From: Anaerosoma tenue
GTDB lineage: Bacteria > Actinomycetota > Coriobacteriia > Anaerosomatales > Anaerosomataceae
DNA: 64,000 bases
Direction: 5' to 3'
NCBI RefSeq assembly: GCF_023161965.1
Contig: NZ_JALNTY010000004.1
Location: 117,987 to 181,986 of the forward strand
Shown here: positions 42,362-50,680 of the stretch, piece by piece
Numbering within the stretch: the first letter of the stretch is position 1
Layout of the letters: each line of letters opens with the position of its first letter
Notes under the pieces: generated by a model
The model's database searches: none
Told to the model about the DNA's origin: nothing
Seen by the model: the letters and a program-made list of their open reading frames with translations, nothing else
Translations under genes and position numbers: made by a program

Positions 42362-42458
42362 GGAGGCGGATGGGTCCTGGTGGGCTCCGCGGTCTTCAAA
42401 ACCGTCGTGGGGGGTGAAGAGCCTCCCGGGTGTGTTCGATTCGCACACGCCTCCGCCA
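42362..42458 (+). tRNA. selC: tRNA-Sec (anticodon UCA)
   Basis: A 97-nt tRNA with encoded CCA, longer than any normal tRNA. The acceptor (GGAGGCGG with CGCCTCC plus discriminator G) is extended as in bacterial tRNA-Sec, the anticodon loop CTTCAAA holds TCA at 42396-42398, and there is a long variable arm (about 42406-42428). The T loop is TTCGATT. TATCCT at 42349-42354 is a plausible -10 box. It is the adaptor for the UGA codons in selD and the peroxiredoxin. Confidence 0.95.
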
Positions 42459-42503
42459 TATGTCATCTTGATGGGGACCACGATGCCCCTCCGGGAGTGC
42501 GCC

Positions 42504-42746
42504 ATGAGTGAATGCAGCCTGAGACGACGTGTCCTCGACCTCGGCTTCGAGTGCGACGAGGACGGCTGCATCTTCTGGTCGCAGATCGGCCCGGAACACG
42601 CCCGGCCCCAGTGCGCCGTGGAGTACTTCGGCCTGCTTGGAGAGCCCGGCAGGGAACTCGCCGAATGGCTGCTGAGCCTCAAGGAGCGCGCCGATATCGA
42701 GACCGCGCTCGGACTGAGACATCAGGAGCGCGCCGAGGAGGTCTGA
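42504..42746 (+). CDS. Hypothetical protein, 80 residues
   Basis: A small soluble protein beginning MSECSLRRRVLDLGFECDED, with cysteines at residues 4, 15 and 20 or so and a C-terminal helix rich in Glu/Arg. No family is recognised. GGGAG precedes ATG 42504. Upstream in-frame codons reach back through tRNA-Sec and are not used. One base separates it from the nitroreductase, so they form one operon. Confidence 0.65.
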   Translation: MSECSLRRRVLDLGFECDEDGCIFWSQIGPEHARPQCAVEYFGLLGEPGRELAEWLLSLKERADIETALGLRHQERAEEV

Positions 42747-42747
42747 C

Positions 42748-43257
42748 ATGGACGCCATCGAAGCGATCCTCACACGCCGTTCGATCCGCGACTACACCGA
42801 CGAGCCTGTTCGGGAGGCGGACATCGAGACGATCCTGAGCGCGGCGATGGCCGCGCCCTCGGCGGGCAATCAGCAACCGTGGCGGTTCGTGGTCTCCACC
42901 GATCGCGAGCGGATCGACGCGATGGCCGAGACGACGCCCTACGGCTCGATCCTGCGCCGGGCGCCGCTGGCGATCGCCGTGTGCGCCGATACGCGCGACC
43001 TCAAGCACGACGTGATGTGGCAGCAGGACTGCGGGGCGGCCACTCAGAGCGCGCTCGTGGCGATCCATGCGCTCGGTCTCGGCGCGGTGTGGCTCGGCTT
43101 CTGGCCCAAGATGGAGCGCGTGGCGCCCCTGCGCACGGTCCTGGAGCTGCCCGAGGGCGTGGAGCCGTTCTGCGTGCTGGCCGTCGGGCATCCTGCCGAG
43201 ACGAAACCCCCGGCCGGCCGGTACGACCCTGGCGCGGTGCACCGGGACCGCTGGTGA
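42748..43257 (+). CDS. Nitroreductase-family FMN oxidoreductase
   Basis: This 169-residue protein has the family start AILTRRSIRDYTDEPV (FMN phosphate contact RRSIR), SAAMAAPSAGNQQPW, and ALGLGAVWLGFWP with GHPAE near the end. Members reduce nitro groups, quinones or other acceptors with NAD(P)H. The physiological substrate is not evident. GGAGG precedes the start, and its stop overlaps the ABC ATPase start. Confidence 0.92.
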   Translation: MDAIEAILTRRSIRDYTDEPVREADIETILSAAMAAPSAGNQQPWRFVVSTDRERIDAMAETTPYGSILRRAPLAIAVCADTRDLKHDVMWQQDCGAATQSALVAIHALGLGAVWLGFWPKMERVAPLRTVLELPEGVEPFCVLAVGHPAETKPPAGRYDPGAVHRDRW

Positions 43258-43934
43258 GCGCGCAGCCTCTCCTCGAGGCGCGTGACCTACGGTTCGTGCG
43301 GCAGTCGGACGCGGGGCCGCTCAAGGTGCTGGACGGCGCGCATCTCGCGGTGGAGCGTGGCGAGGTAGTGGACGTGTTCGGCCCGTCTGGGGCGGGGAAG
43401 ACCACGCTGCTCCGCGCTCTCGCGCTCTTGCAGCCGGGTGTCACCGGCGAGCTTCTCCTGGACGGCGCGACGCCCGCCGAGCTGGGTGAACGCGTGTGGC
43501 GGACCCGTGTGGCGCTCCTGCCGCAGAAGCCGGTGATACTCAAGGGCACGGTGCGTGAGAACCTGCGCATGCCCTGGGACCTCAAGGTGAGGGACGGCGA
43601 GGCGGCTCCGGACGATGACGAGCTCCGTGCCGCGCTCGACCGGGTGAGTCTCGAGGATGTCTCGCTCGACCGTGACGCCGTGAGGCTGTCGGTGGGTCAG
43701 GCGGCGCGCGTGGCGCTGCTGCGCGTGGTGCTCACCGCGCCTGACGTGCTGCTCCTGGACGAGCCCGACGCAAGCCTCGATTCGGACTCCGCCTCTCAGG
43801 TGGCGATGCTCACGGCCCAGTTCGCAGCCTCGGGTGCTGTGGTGCGGGTACGGCACCAGATGCCCGACGAGGTCCCCGCGCGCCGGTTGCGGCTTACCGC
43901 CGGTCACCTCAGGGGGGTGGGTCCCGGTGCCTGA
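43254..43934 (+). CDS. fetA: ABC transporter ATP-binding protein (FetA-like)
   Basis: This 226-residue ATPase has Walker A GPSGAGKTT, Q-loop ALLPQKPVI, signature LSVGQAAR (variant of LSGGQ) and Walker B VLLLDEPDASLD. The H-loop position is RHQMPDE. It is paired with a FetB-like permease by an 8-bp overlap. In E. coli FetAB exports iron and helps against oxidative stress. The name is by this pairing. Confidence 0.85.
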   Translation: MSAQPLLEARDLRFVRQSDAGPLKVLDGAHLAVERGEVVDVFGPSGAGKTTLLRALALLQPGVTGELLLDGATPAELGERVWRTRVALLPQKPVILKGTVRENLRMPWDLKVRDGEAAPDDDELRAALDRVSLEDVSLDRDAVRLSVGQAARVALLRVVLTAPDVLLLDEPDASLDSDSASQVAMLTAQFAASGAVVRVRHQMPDEVPARRLRLTAGHLRGVGPGA

Positions 43935-44751
43935 GACCGTTGGCGTGGTCGCGATCGGATGGCCGCAACTGCTGCTCTCTGCAGGGTTCATGGTGTTCGT
44001 GGGCGTCGTGTCGATCCGGCTTTCGCTCGGCATCGAGAAGAGCCTGGCGGTGGCCACGCTGCGCACGTACGTGCAGCTGTTCATCCTCGGCCTCGTGCTC
44101 CGTTGGGTGTTCGGCATCGACAGCCCCTGGCTCGTGCTGGCGCTGCTTCTGGTGATGGTCGCGGCGGCCGCGCGCACGATAGTGCAGCGCGCGCCGGACG
44201 CTCCACGCGGGATATTCGGCAGCTCGTTCGTCTCCATGCTGCTCACCGGGTTCATCGTCACGTTCGCGGTGACCGGGCTCGTGGTGCAGGTGGAGCCGTG
44301 GTACCGCGCCCAGTACGTGATCCCGATCGCGGGGATGGTGCTCGGCAACTCGATGAACGGTATCGCCCTGTCGCTGGAGCGGATGTTCGCCGACCTCGAT
44401 CTGCGCGCGGAGGAGCTGCTGGCGCTGGTGGCGCTGGGCGCCACGCCGTGGGAGGCGGCCGGACCGAGCGTGCGCAAGGCTATCTCGGCGGCGCTGATCC
44501 CCACGATCAACTCGATGGCCGCGGCGGGCATCGTGTTCATCCCGGGGATGATGACCGGGCAGATCCTTGCGGGCGCGGACCCGCTCGCCGCCAGCGCTTA
44601 TCAGATCGTGGTGATGCTCATGGTGGCGGCTGCTACCGCGCTGGGGTCGGTCGTGGCGGTGATGCTGACGTTCCGGAAGCGCTTCAGCGATGACGGCGTC
44701 TTCCTGGAACAAGGGATGCGCGAGGAGAACGGGGATGGCGCCGGCATGTAG
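43927..44751 (+). CDS. fetB: FetB-like ABC permease (UPF0014)
   Basis: This 274-residue protein has about seven transmembrane helices. LATLRTYVQLF-like text (VATLRTYVQLFILG), PIAGMVLGNSMNGIALSLERM, LLALVALGATPWEA and GIVFIPGMMTGQILAGADP are the hallmarks of the UPF0014/FetB family. It is the membrane partner of the preceding ATPase, probably for iron or another metal. The GTG start lies inside the end of fetA. Confidence 0.9.
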   Translation: MPETVGVVAIGWPQLLLSAGFMVFVGVVSIRLSLGIEKSLAVATLRTYVQLFILGLVLRWVFGIDSPWLVLALLLVMVAAAARTIVQRAPDAPRGIFGSSFVSMLLTGFIVTFAVTGLVVQVEPWYRAQYVIPIAGMVLGNSMNGIALSLERMFADLDLRAEELLALVALGATPWEAAGPSVRKAISAALIPTINSMAAAGIVFIPGMMTGQILAGADPLAASAYQIVVMLMVAAATALGSVVAVMLTFRKRFSDDGVFLEQGMREENGDGAGM

Positions 44752-44872
44752 GACTGCCGGTGCGCCCGTCGTATGTCTAGTGGTGGAGGCTCCAAACCGG
44801 CGGTTGCCGCGTTGGGGGCGGCACCCTACACTATCGGGGACCGTGGACCCGCTGCGGTCCATCAGGAGGGTC

Positions 44873-45880
44873 ATGACCGCTTTCGAGCTCTATCTGAAAC
44901 GCAATGCGAAGAAGTTCGACGCGTACCTCGCGCGGTTCTTCAAGGACGGCACACACGAAGACATGGGCCGTTACCTGTACCGGTTGCTCGCCGACTACAC
45001 CGCGAACGCCGGGAAGCGGCATCGGCCGCTCATCTGCATGCTCGCTGCCGAGGCGGTGGGGGGCGACCCCGAGCGTGCGAGGACGTCGGCGGCGGCGATC
45101 GAGCACTTCCACACCGCGGCGCTGATACACGATGACATCATGGACTCGTCGCTGACACGGCGGGGCGTGCCGTGTTTGCACGTGACCGAGGGCGAGGCCC
45201 TGGCGATCAACGCGGGCGATCTGGCGCTTGCGCTGGTGACCGGCACGGTGGTGGGGGACGACACGCTCGAGCCCGATGTGCGTCTCCGCGTGCTGCGCGA
45301 GCTGGTGGACATGACCACGCGCACGATCGAGGGGCAGGCGCTCGACATCGGATGGGCGCGCGACGACCGCTTCAACCTCACCGTCGATGACTACCTGGTG
45401 ATGGCCACGCACAAGACGGCGTTCTACTCGGGCGCCGTGCCGCTGGCGATCGGCGCCATCGCGGGCGGAGGGACCGACGAGCAGGTGGCCGCGCTCCGCG
45501 CGTTCGGCGAGGCCACCGGGCTGGCGTTCCAGATCCAGGACGACGTGCTCAATCTGGTGGGCACGCGCGAGGCCACCAAGAAGGACTTCCGCAGCGACGT
45601 GACCGAAGGCAAGCGTACGCTCGCCGCCGTGCATGCGCTCGAGCATTCGGACCGGCGGGAGCGGCTGCTCGAGATCCTCGCGTCGCGCACCGAGGATCCG
45701 GCCCTGCTCGAGGAGGCTGTGACGATCATGCGTGAGAGCGGCAGCATCGAGTTCGCGCGTTCGTATGCGCGCGGGATCGTGCTGACCGCTCAGGCCGACC
45801 TCAAAGCGGCGCTGCCCAAGAGCAAGGCCCGCGACCTGCTGCTCTCGATGGCCGACTTCTTCGTGGAGCGCGACAGCTGA
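44873..45880 (+). CDS. Polyprenyl diphosphate synthase
   Basis: This 335-residue trans-prenyltransferase has the first aspartate-rich motif in AALIHDDIMDSS and a second in FQIQDDVLNLVG (DDxxN), plus GKRHRPLICML and HKTAFYSGAVPL. It condenses isopentenyl diphosphate with allylic diphosphates. Product length (geranylgeranyl or longer) cannot be set. ATG 44873 follows AGGAGG. The 121-bp gap upstream shows only a weak GC hairpin. Confidence 0.9.
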   Translation: MTAFELYLKRNAKKFDAYLARFFKDGTHEDMGRYLYRLLADYTANAGKRHRPLICMLAAEAVGGDPERARTSAAAIEHFHTAALIHDDIMDSSLTRRGVPCLHVTEGEALAINAGDLALALVTGTVVGDDTLEPDVRLRVLRELVDMTTRTIEGQALDIGWARDDRFNLTVDDYLVMATHKTAFYSGAVPLAIGAIAGGGTDEQVAALRAFGEATGLAFQIQDDVLNLVGTREATKKDFRSDVTEGKRTLAAVHALEHSDRRERLLEILASRTEDPALLEEAVTIMRESGSIEFARSYARGIVLTAQADLKAALPKSKARDLLLSMADFFVERDS

Positions 45881-45896
45881 GACGCTGACTGAGCGC

Positions 45897-46048
45897 CGCG
45901 CGGCCACCGGGAGGTCCTCGTCGCTGTCCTCGCGCACAACCCGCGCTGCGGAGGACGACGCTCGCCTCGCGCGGCCACTGGGAGGCCCTCGTCGCTGTCC
46001 TCGCGCACAACCCGCGCTGCGGAGGCTTCCTCGGACCTCCCGGCGGCC
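45897..46048. repeat. Direct and inverted repeat patch
   Basis: A segment of about 58 bp at 45897-45954 is repeated at 45968-46025 (71-bp offset, only a few differences). In addition, 45902-45917 is complementary, with one mismatch, to 46033-46048. The patch fills the gap between the prenyl synthase and fprA and could fold into one large hairpin with smaller ones inside. Function unknown. Confidence 0.7.
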
Positions 46049-46110
46049 GAGCGGAGCTCGCTGACGGGTATGATGAACGGGATAACCCGTCCTCGAATGG
46101 AGGCTCTCCT

Positions 46111-47304
46111 ATGCGTGCTGCCAAGGTGACCGACAACATCTGGTGGGTCGGCGCGATCGACTGGAACCTGCGCGACTTCCACGGCTTCGAGACGCCGCAG
46201 GGCACCACCTATAACTGCTACCTCGTGATGGGCGACACGGGCATCGCGCTCGTGGACACCACCAAGGCGCCATTCGTGTCGGAGCTGCTGTCGCGCATCG
46301 AGTCGGTGGTGCCGCTCGAGAAGATCACGCACATCGTGGTGAACCACGTGGAGCCCGACCACAACGGCGGACTACCCGAGGTGATGGCGGCGATGCCGCA
46401 AGCGCGCGTGGTGGCTTCACCTGCCGGCGTGAAGGGCGTGGCCGAGTACCACAACGGACTCGAGGTGGAGGCCGTGAAGGCTGGCGATGTGATCGACCTC
46501 GGCGGGCGTACGCTCACGTTCCAGCCCATGTCGATGGTGCACTGGCCCGACTCGATGTTCACGTACTGTCCCGAGGAGCGCGTGCTCATGCCCAACGACG
46601 CTTTCGGGCAGCATGTCTCGAGCGACGAGCGCTTCGCGAGCGAGTACGGGTTGGATGCCGCGTTCCACGAACTCGGCGTCTACTACGCCAACATCCTGCT
46701 TCCGCTCGGCACCGCCATCGACAAGGCGATCACGAAGGTCGTCGAGACCGGGTGGGAGCTCGACGTGGTGGCCCCGTCGCACGGACTCATCTGGCGCGGC
46801 GAGGAGATCGGACGTGTGATTGAGTCGTATCAGCGGTGGGGCGTGGGAGAGAAGCGCGACAAGATCGTGATCGCCTACAGCACGATGTGGGGGTCCACTG
46901 CAGCGCTCGCCTCACGGATCGCGGATGCGGTGGGAGCGGCCGGGTGCGAGGTGGTCGTGTACGATCTCGCGGTCTCGCCGATCGCACACGTCACCGCCGA
47001 GCTGCTCGAGGCGAAGGCGCTGCTCCTCGGCTCGCCCACACTCCACCACGGCATGCTCTACCGAGTCGCCGGCTACCTGCAGTACCTGGCCGGACTCAAG
47101 CCCACCGGACGACTTGCGGCCACCTTTGGGAGCTACGGCTGGAGCAAGGGCGCGGAGAAGCAGATGCGTGCGCGGCTCGAGGAGATCGGCTTCGAGATGC
47201 CGTTCGACGACTTCACCGTGAAGTATCGGCCGGGCGACGACGATTTCTCGTCGGTTGCCGAGTGGGCTACAGGGATCGCCGAGGCGGTGAAGGACAAGCA
47301 GTAG
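46111..47304 (+). CDS. fprA: Flavodiiron protein FprA (A-type flavoprotein)
   Basis: This 397-residue protein has a metallo-beta-lactamase-like domain with the di-iron ligands HVEPDH (residues 79-84) and a later His (SMVHWPDSM), then a flavodoxin domain with the FMN loop YSTMWGSTAALA. These enzymes reduce O2 to water or NO to N2O and protect anaerobes. GGAGG is near the start. No rubredoxin gene is adjacent, and the ferredoxin at 3380 is far away. Confidence 0.95.
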   Translation: MRAAKVTDNIWWVGAIDWNLRDFHGFETPQGTTYNCYLVMGDTGIALVDTTKAPFVSELLSRIESVVPLEKITHIVVNHVEPDHNGGLPEVMAAMPQARVVASPAGVKGVAEYHNGLEVEAVKAGDVIDLGGRTLTFQPMSMVHWPDSMFTYCPEERVLMPNDAFGQHVSSDERFASEYGLDAAFHELGVYYANILLPLGTAIDKAITKVVETGWELDVVAPSHGLIWRGEEIGRVIESYQRWGVGEKRDKIVIAYSTMWGSTAALASRIADAVGAAGCEVVVYDLAVSPIAHVTAELLEAKALLLGSPTLHHGMLYRVAGYLQYLAGLKPTGRLAATFGSYGWSKGAEKQMRARLEEIGFEMPFDDFTVKYRPGDDDFSSVAEWATGIAEAVKDKQ

Positions 47305-47316
47305 GCGCGCGAACGG

Positions 47317-47517
47317 TCAGCGCTTGAGCGTGCTTATGCCGAGCACTTCGTATATGTGGCAGTAGCCTGTCCAGGCGCTGATCCACAGCGCTGCTGCGAA
47401 CAGCACGCCCACGACGGCGCCCACCGGCCAGAAGGCGAGGCCAAGGCCGAGCGCCGCGCCTCCGAGGATGAACCGCACCACGCGGTCGGTGTTGGACACG
47501 TTCGGCTGCCGCTTCAT
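47317..47517 (-). CDS. DUF2892 (YgaP-like) small membrane protein
   Basis: This 66-residue protein has two transmembrane helices. It begins MKRQPNVSNTDRVVRFILGG and ends with WTGYCHIYEVLGISTLKR, the typical DUF2892 frame, including the C-terminal Gly-x-Cys and Leu-Gly-x-x-x. Family members occur alone or fused to rhodanese domains, and the function is unclear. It is convergent with fprA and lies just upstream of the integron. Confidence 0.85.
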   Translation of the reverse strand: MKRQPNVSNTDRVVRFILGGAALGLGLAFWPVGAVVGVLFAAALWISAWTGYCHIYEVLGISTLKR

Positions 47518-47637
47518 CAGACCCTCCTCAGTGCTGCCGTCTCTGCGTCATGCTTCATCTGGTTTGTCCCCGGTTGGATCCTGGTGACCTACGCGTGCGC
47601 ATGATGTTTCGACCGAACGCGCACCCGGGAGCCGACC

Positions 47638-48609
47638 ATGTCCGATCCTCAACCACCGAAGCTGCTCGACATCATGGTGGAGGAGCTGCGGGCGCGTCAT
47701 TACAGCACGCGCACCGAGAAGGCCTACCTGCAGTGGGTCAGGCGCTTCATACGGTTCCACCGAATGCGGCATCCGGCAGAGATGGGCGCCGAGGAGGTCA
47801 ATGCGTTCGTCACGAGTCTTGCAGTCGATAGCGGCGTGAGCGCGTCGACGCAGACGCAGGCACTCTCGGCCGTGCTCTTCCTTTACAGATTTGTGCTGGG
47901 CATGGACGTCGGCGAACTCGAGGGGCTTGTCCGCGCGCGCAAGTCGACGCATCTGCCGGTGGTGCTGACCCGCGCCGAGATCCGGGCCGTCCTGGCCGAG
48001 CTCGAGGGCGAGTACTGGCTCATCTCGGCACTGCTCTACGGCACCGGCATGCGGCTGAGCGAGTGTCTTTCCCTGCGCGTGCAGGACATCGACTTCGGTG
48101 CGAACCAGATCGTGGTGCGCGACGGCAAGGGTGGCAAGGACCGCGTGACCATGCTGCCCGAGTCGCTGAAGGGCCCGCTCAAGGACCAACTCCGCCGTGC
48201 CGAGGTCGTGCACAAGCGGGATGTTGCCGACGGCTGGGGCAGGGTGGTGCTGCCCGAGGCGCTGGGGCGCAAGTATCCGAATGCCGCTGCGGAGTGGCGT
48301 TGGCAGTGGGTGTTTCCGCAACAGCGCCGGTGGACGAGCCGTGCGACGGGAGAGCAGGGCCGGCACCACATACACGAGACGCTCGTCCAGCGTGCGGTGC
48401 GTGAGGCGGTCCTGCGCTCCGGGGTCCAGAAGCATGTGACGTGTCACACCTTCCGGCATACGTTCGCGACGCAGCTGCTCGAGTCGGGCTACGACATCCG
48501 GACGATCCAGGAGTTGCTGGGACACAAGAGCGTGAACACGACCATGATCTACACACACGTGCTCAACAAGGGCGGGTTGGGCGTGCGGAGTCCGCTGGAT
48601 GGGATGTAA
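47638..48609 (+). CDS. intI: Integron integrase (IntI-type tyrosine recombinase)
   Basis: This 323-residue recombinase has an N-terminal SAM-like core-binding domain ([21 protein letters not shown]) and a catalytic domain with Arg139 (GTGMRLSE), His270 and Arg273 (CHTFRHTFA), His296 (LGHKSV) and nucleophile Tyr305 (MIYTHV). The insert at about 205-245 ([20 protein letters not shown] and after) is the extra domain found only in integron integrases and needed for attC hairpin recognition. GGGAG precedes ATG 47638. No LexA-type box is seen in the 120-bp upstream gap. Unlike class 1 integrons, intI reads toward the array. Confidence 0.96.
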   Translation: MSDPQPPKLLDIMVEELRARHYSTRTEKAYLQWVRRFIRFHRMRHPAEMGAEEVNAFVTSLAVDSGVSASTQTQALSAVLFLYRFVLGMDVGELEGLVRARKSTHLPVVLTRAEIRAVLAELEGEYWLISALLYGTGMRLSECLSLRVQDIDFGANQIVVRDGKGGKDRVTMLPESLKGPLKDQLRRAEVVHKRDVADGWGRVVLPEALGRKYPNAAAEWRWQWVFPQQRRWTSRATGEQGRHHIHETLVQRAVREAVLRSGVQKHVTCHTFRHTFATQLLESGYDIRTIQELLGHKSVNTTMIYTHVLNKGGLGVRSPLDGM

Positions 48610-48659
48610 GGCCGGTCCGGTGAGTGCCGGATTATCGAGACTGCATATCCTGGGCTGGA

Positions 48660-48748
48660 GATGCGACGTGAGAGGAATTGCGCTGTCTACACGGAACTCC
48701 ATAACCTAGAATCAAAGTGAATTTGAGTCTGTCGAATCATTGTTAGAC
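48660..48748 (+). other. attI recombination site (inferred)
   Basis: GTTAGAC at 48742-48748 fits the core GTTRRRY, and it is the exact complement of the R'' box (GTCTAAC) of the first attC, so the crossover is between 48742 and 48743. The left limit is arbitrary. TTGCGC (48678) with TAACCT (48702) is a weak candidate for a cassette promoter. Unlike attC, the site has no matching inverted arms. Confidence 0.7.
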
Positions 48749-48771
48749 CTACGTCCGATGGGGGCGACGAA

Positions 48772-49401
48772 TTGGATCGCGAGGAGCCACAGAGGGTGAT
48801 CCAATCCGCCTCACGCGAGGTCACTCCCGCTTTCACCCTTCACCAGATGAGCTACTCTGCCCTACTTCACGCCAAGTCGGGCGGACGCGGCCACTATCTC
48901 GACACGGTCACGGCGATGTTGCTCTGCCCCTTGACGGTAGAAGCGGTGCTCAACCATGTTGGCGCGTATCTCTTCCTGGAGAAGTCCTACGAGCCAGAGG
49001 TCTGGGCCGCCGTAGAGTGGCTGCGTCCGGAGAAGAAGCTTGATGCCATCGCTGAACGTTCACGCTTGGCGATTGACAAGGGTGTAGCACCCTTTCAGGA
49101 CTTCAAGGCCATGTTCGGCTTCAGGAGGCAGCTCGCGCACGGTAGGTCAGTATCGCTTTCAACAACTGAGATCCCCGCGCACGCCGTTGATGACGAGGGG
49201 TACCTGCTTGAGATGCGCGTTCCCGGCCTGCTTGCAGAGTGGGAGAGCCTGGTCGACATCAAGACCGCTGAACGATGGCGGGCGTCAGTCCGGGGCATCT
49301 CGGACGAGCTGTCGAGCGCTGCGGGTTGTATTGACCCTACGGTCGTTGGGAATGGCGTCACGTACTTGGGCGGCTTGGCTGCAGCATCGGACGAGGTCTA
49401 A
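48772..49401 (+). CDS. C1: hypothetical protein, possibly HEPN-like
   Basis: This is a 209-residue soluble protein from TTG 48772, with GGGGG upstream, ending inside the attC R'' box. No family is firmly recognised. FGFRRQLAHGRS contains R-x4-H, as in HEPN-type ribonucleases, within a predicted helical context after a long helix (DAIAERSRLAIDKGVAPFQD). HEPN proteins are common in defence and toxin systems. The similarity is limited to this motif, so it stays a hypothesis. It is the cassette next to attI and so likely the last inserted. Confidence 0.7.
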   Translation: MDREEPQRVIQSASREVTPAFTLHQMSYSALLHAKSGGRGHYLDTVTAMLLCPLTVEAVLNHVGAYLFLEKSYEPEVWAAVEWLRPEKKLDAIAERSRLAIDKGVAPFQDFKAMFGFRRQLAHGRSVSLSTTEIPAHAVDDEGYLLEMRVPGLLAEWESLVDIKTAERWRASVRGISDELSSAAGCIDPTVVGNGVTYLGGLAAASDEV

Positions 49402-49495
49402 CCCGCGCATCCACACCGACAGCGCGCCCCTTACGATAGACTCGGGATTGTGGCGCTCGCAGGCGCGCTGCGGGTGATGCGCAAGAACGTTAGGC
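49396..49495 (+). repeat. attC1
   Basis: 100 bp, R'' GTCTAAC and R' GTTAGGC, inner arms GCGCATC and GATGCGC. R'' pairs with the start of C1 at attI. Confidence 0.88.
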
Positions 49496-49515
49496 ATAGC
49501 AGAGGGGGGATTGCC

Positions 49516-49800
49516 GTGAGGCGAATTGCGATTGCTGGTGGCATCAGTGGGGTGCTCGTTCTGGCTTCGATTCTCCTGATGAGTGCTGTCGACACCGGGC
49601 TGTCGCGACTGTTCGCGTTCATCTTCCTACAGTTTCCCGCGATGCTGATCGGTTACGTGACCGGCGGGGAGGCAGGCACCTACGCGCTGGCCATCGTGGC
49701 CTGGGTTCTCTGGAGCGTCATCATGTACGCGGCTTTGTGGTTTGCCGGTACGTTCGTCGGTGGCCTGAGGGCTGCTGATCGACCGGCGAGGCATGCCTAA
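49516..49800 (+). CDS. C2: small membrane protein
   Basis: 94 residues from GTG 49516, with GAGGGGGG upstream. Three hydrophobic segments (IAIAGGISGVLVLASILLM, LFAFIFLQFPAMLIGYV, ALAIVAWVLWSVIMYAALWF) and a short basic tail are visible. No family is recognised. The stop codon is the TAA inside the attC R'' box, a common arrangement in cassettes. Confidence 0.75.
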   Translation: MRRIAIAGGISGVLVLASILLMSAVDTGLSRLFAFIFLQFPAMLIGYVTGGEAGTYALAIVAWVLWSVIMYAALWFAGTFVGGLRAADRPARHA

Positions 49801-49881
49801 CCCGCGCTTCCAGCCGACGGCGCAACCGCTAAGCTACGAAGGGAGGCGCTCGGCCGCGGCTGAAGCGCAAGAACGTTAGGC
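49795..49881 (+). repeat. attC2
   Basis: 87 bp, R'' GCCTAAC and R' GTTAGGC, arms GCGCTTCCAGC and GCTGAAGCGC. R'' is the complement of the C2 start. Confidence 0.9.
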
Positions 49882-49901
49882 ACAGCACCAGGAGGTCGCT
49901 A

Positions 49902-50255
49902 TTGGACGTGATCATCTCGTCGGAGGTTCTTTGGATTGCTCCTGCGGCGGCCGTTGTTGCGGTAGCTATTTGGGCGCTGGTTTGCTGGCGTCGCCCCGAT
50001 CCTCCAATTGGTCGACAGCTGGTCGGCACGCTACTGCTGCTGCTGGCAATCGGGCTGTTGGTGTTTGTGGTCCGCGACGCCGTTCTCACTGCAATGAGTT
50101 TCGGGTCGGACGCTCGGTTCGATGCTATGGGGCTCGCGTTCACCCTTATCGACAACTCTCTCGGACCGCTGGTGCTAGCCGCGATCACCCTAGTGCTCTC
50201 GGGGGTTGTGCTTGGCCGTCCTCGCCGTAGGGAGTCGGTGGGGGAGCGTGCCTAA
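49902..50255 (+). CDS. C3: small membrane protein
   Basis: 117 residues from TTG 49902, seven bases after AGGAGG. Three hydrophobic helices (VLWIAPAAAVVAVAIWALV, LVGTLLLLLAIGLLVFVV, LGPLVLAAITLVLSGVVLG) and an Arg-rich tail are visible. No family is recognised. It stops inside R''. Confidence 0.75.
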   Translation: MDVIISSEVLWIAPAAAVVAVAIWALVCWRRPDPPIGRQLVGTLLLLLAIGLLVFVVRDAVLTAMSFGSDARFDAMGLAFTLIDNSLGPLVLAAITLVLSGVVLGRPRRRESVGERA

Positions 50256-50337
50256 CAAGCGCTTCCAGCTGACGCGCCACGGTGTAGGCTACGAAGAGAG
50301 GGCTTCGGCGCGCAGCTGAAGCGCAAATGCGTTAGGC
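50250..50337 (+). repeat. attC3
   Basis: 88 bp, R'' GCCTAAC and R' GTTAGGC. Its arms and centre are nearly the same as attC4 and attC11. The L'' arm has two extra bases relative to L', as expected for the extrahelical bases. Confidence 0.92.
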
Positions 50338-50357
50338 AGGGCACTGGGGGGAGTCGC

Positions 50358-50579
50358 ATGGGTGTCTGGCATATCACCTCCGGATTCCTCTGTCTCGCCG
50401 TCGGGTTGGTCCTTCACCTGGCACAGAGGCCCCTGCGTGAGTGGTCTAGGCGTGTCTATCGCGGCATCACGCCGCTCTTCCCAAACTGGTCGATGCGAGT
50501 GCCGCCTGATGCTCTGCTGTTCTTCGCTGTGGGCATCGTCGTCATTCTGTGGGGAGTCGTGGAGCTGGCGGCTCCGTAG
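50358..50579 (+). CDS. C4: small membrane protein
   Basis: 73 residues from ATG 50358 after GGGGGGAG. Two helices (ITSGFLCLAVGLVLHLA and ALLFFAVGIVVILWGVVEL) flank a basic loop RPLREWSRRVYRG. No family is recognised. Confidence 0.72.
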   Translation: MGVWHITSGFLCLAVGLVLHLAQRPLREWSRRVYRGITPLFPNWSMRVPPDALLFFAVGIVVILWGVVELAAP

Positions 50580-50592
50580 GTCGCGGCGGCCT

Positions 50593-50680
50593 GCCTAACA
50601 AGCGCTTCCAGCTGACGCGCCACGGTGTAGGCTACGAAGAGAAGTCGTCGGCGCGCAGCTGAAGCGCAAACACGTTAGAT
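50593..50680 (+). repeat. attC4
   Basis: 88 bp, R'' GCCTAAC and R' GTTAGAT. It differs from attC3 in only a few central bases. Confidence 0.92.

Noticed and set aside
42414..42503. N-terminal extension of the 80-residue gene
   Set aside because: It would be encoded within tRNA-Sec. ATG 42504 has its own ribosome-binding site.
44752..44872. tRNA-like text with CTCCAAA before the prenyl synthase
   Set aside because: No acceptor or T arm can be paired.
47518..47637. LexA/SOS box controlling intI
   Set aside because: No GAAC-N4-GTTC or similar palindrome was found. CGAACGCG near 47612 has no matching second half.
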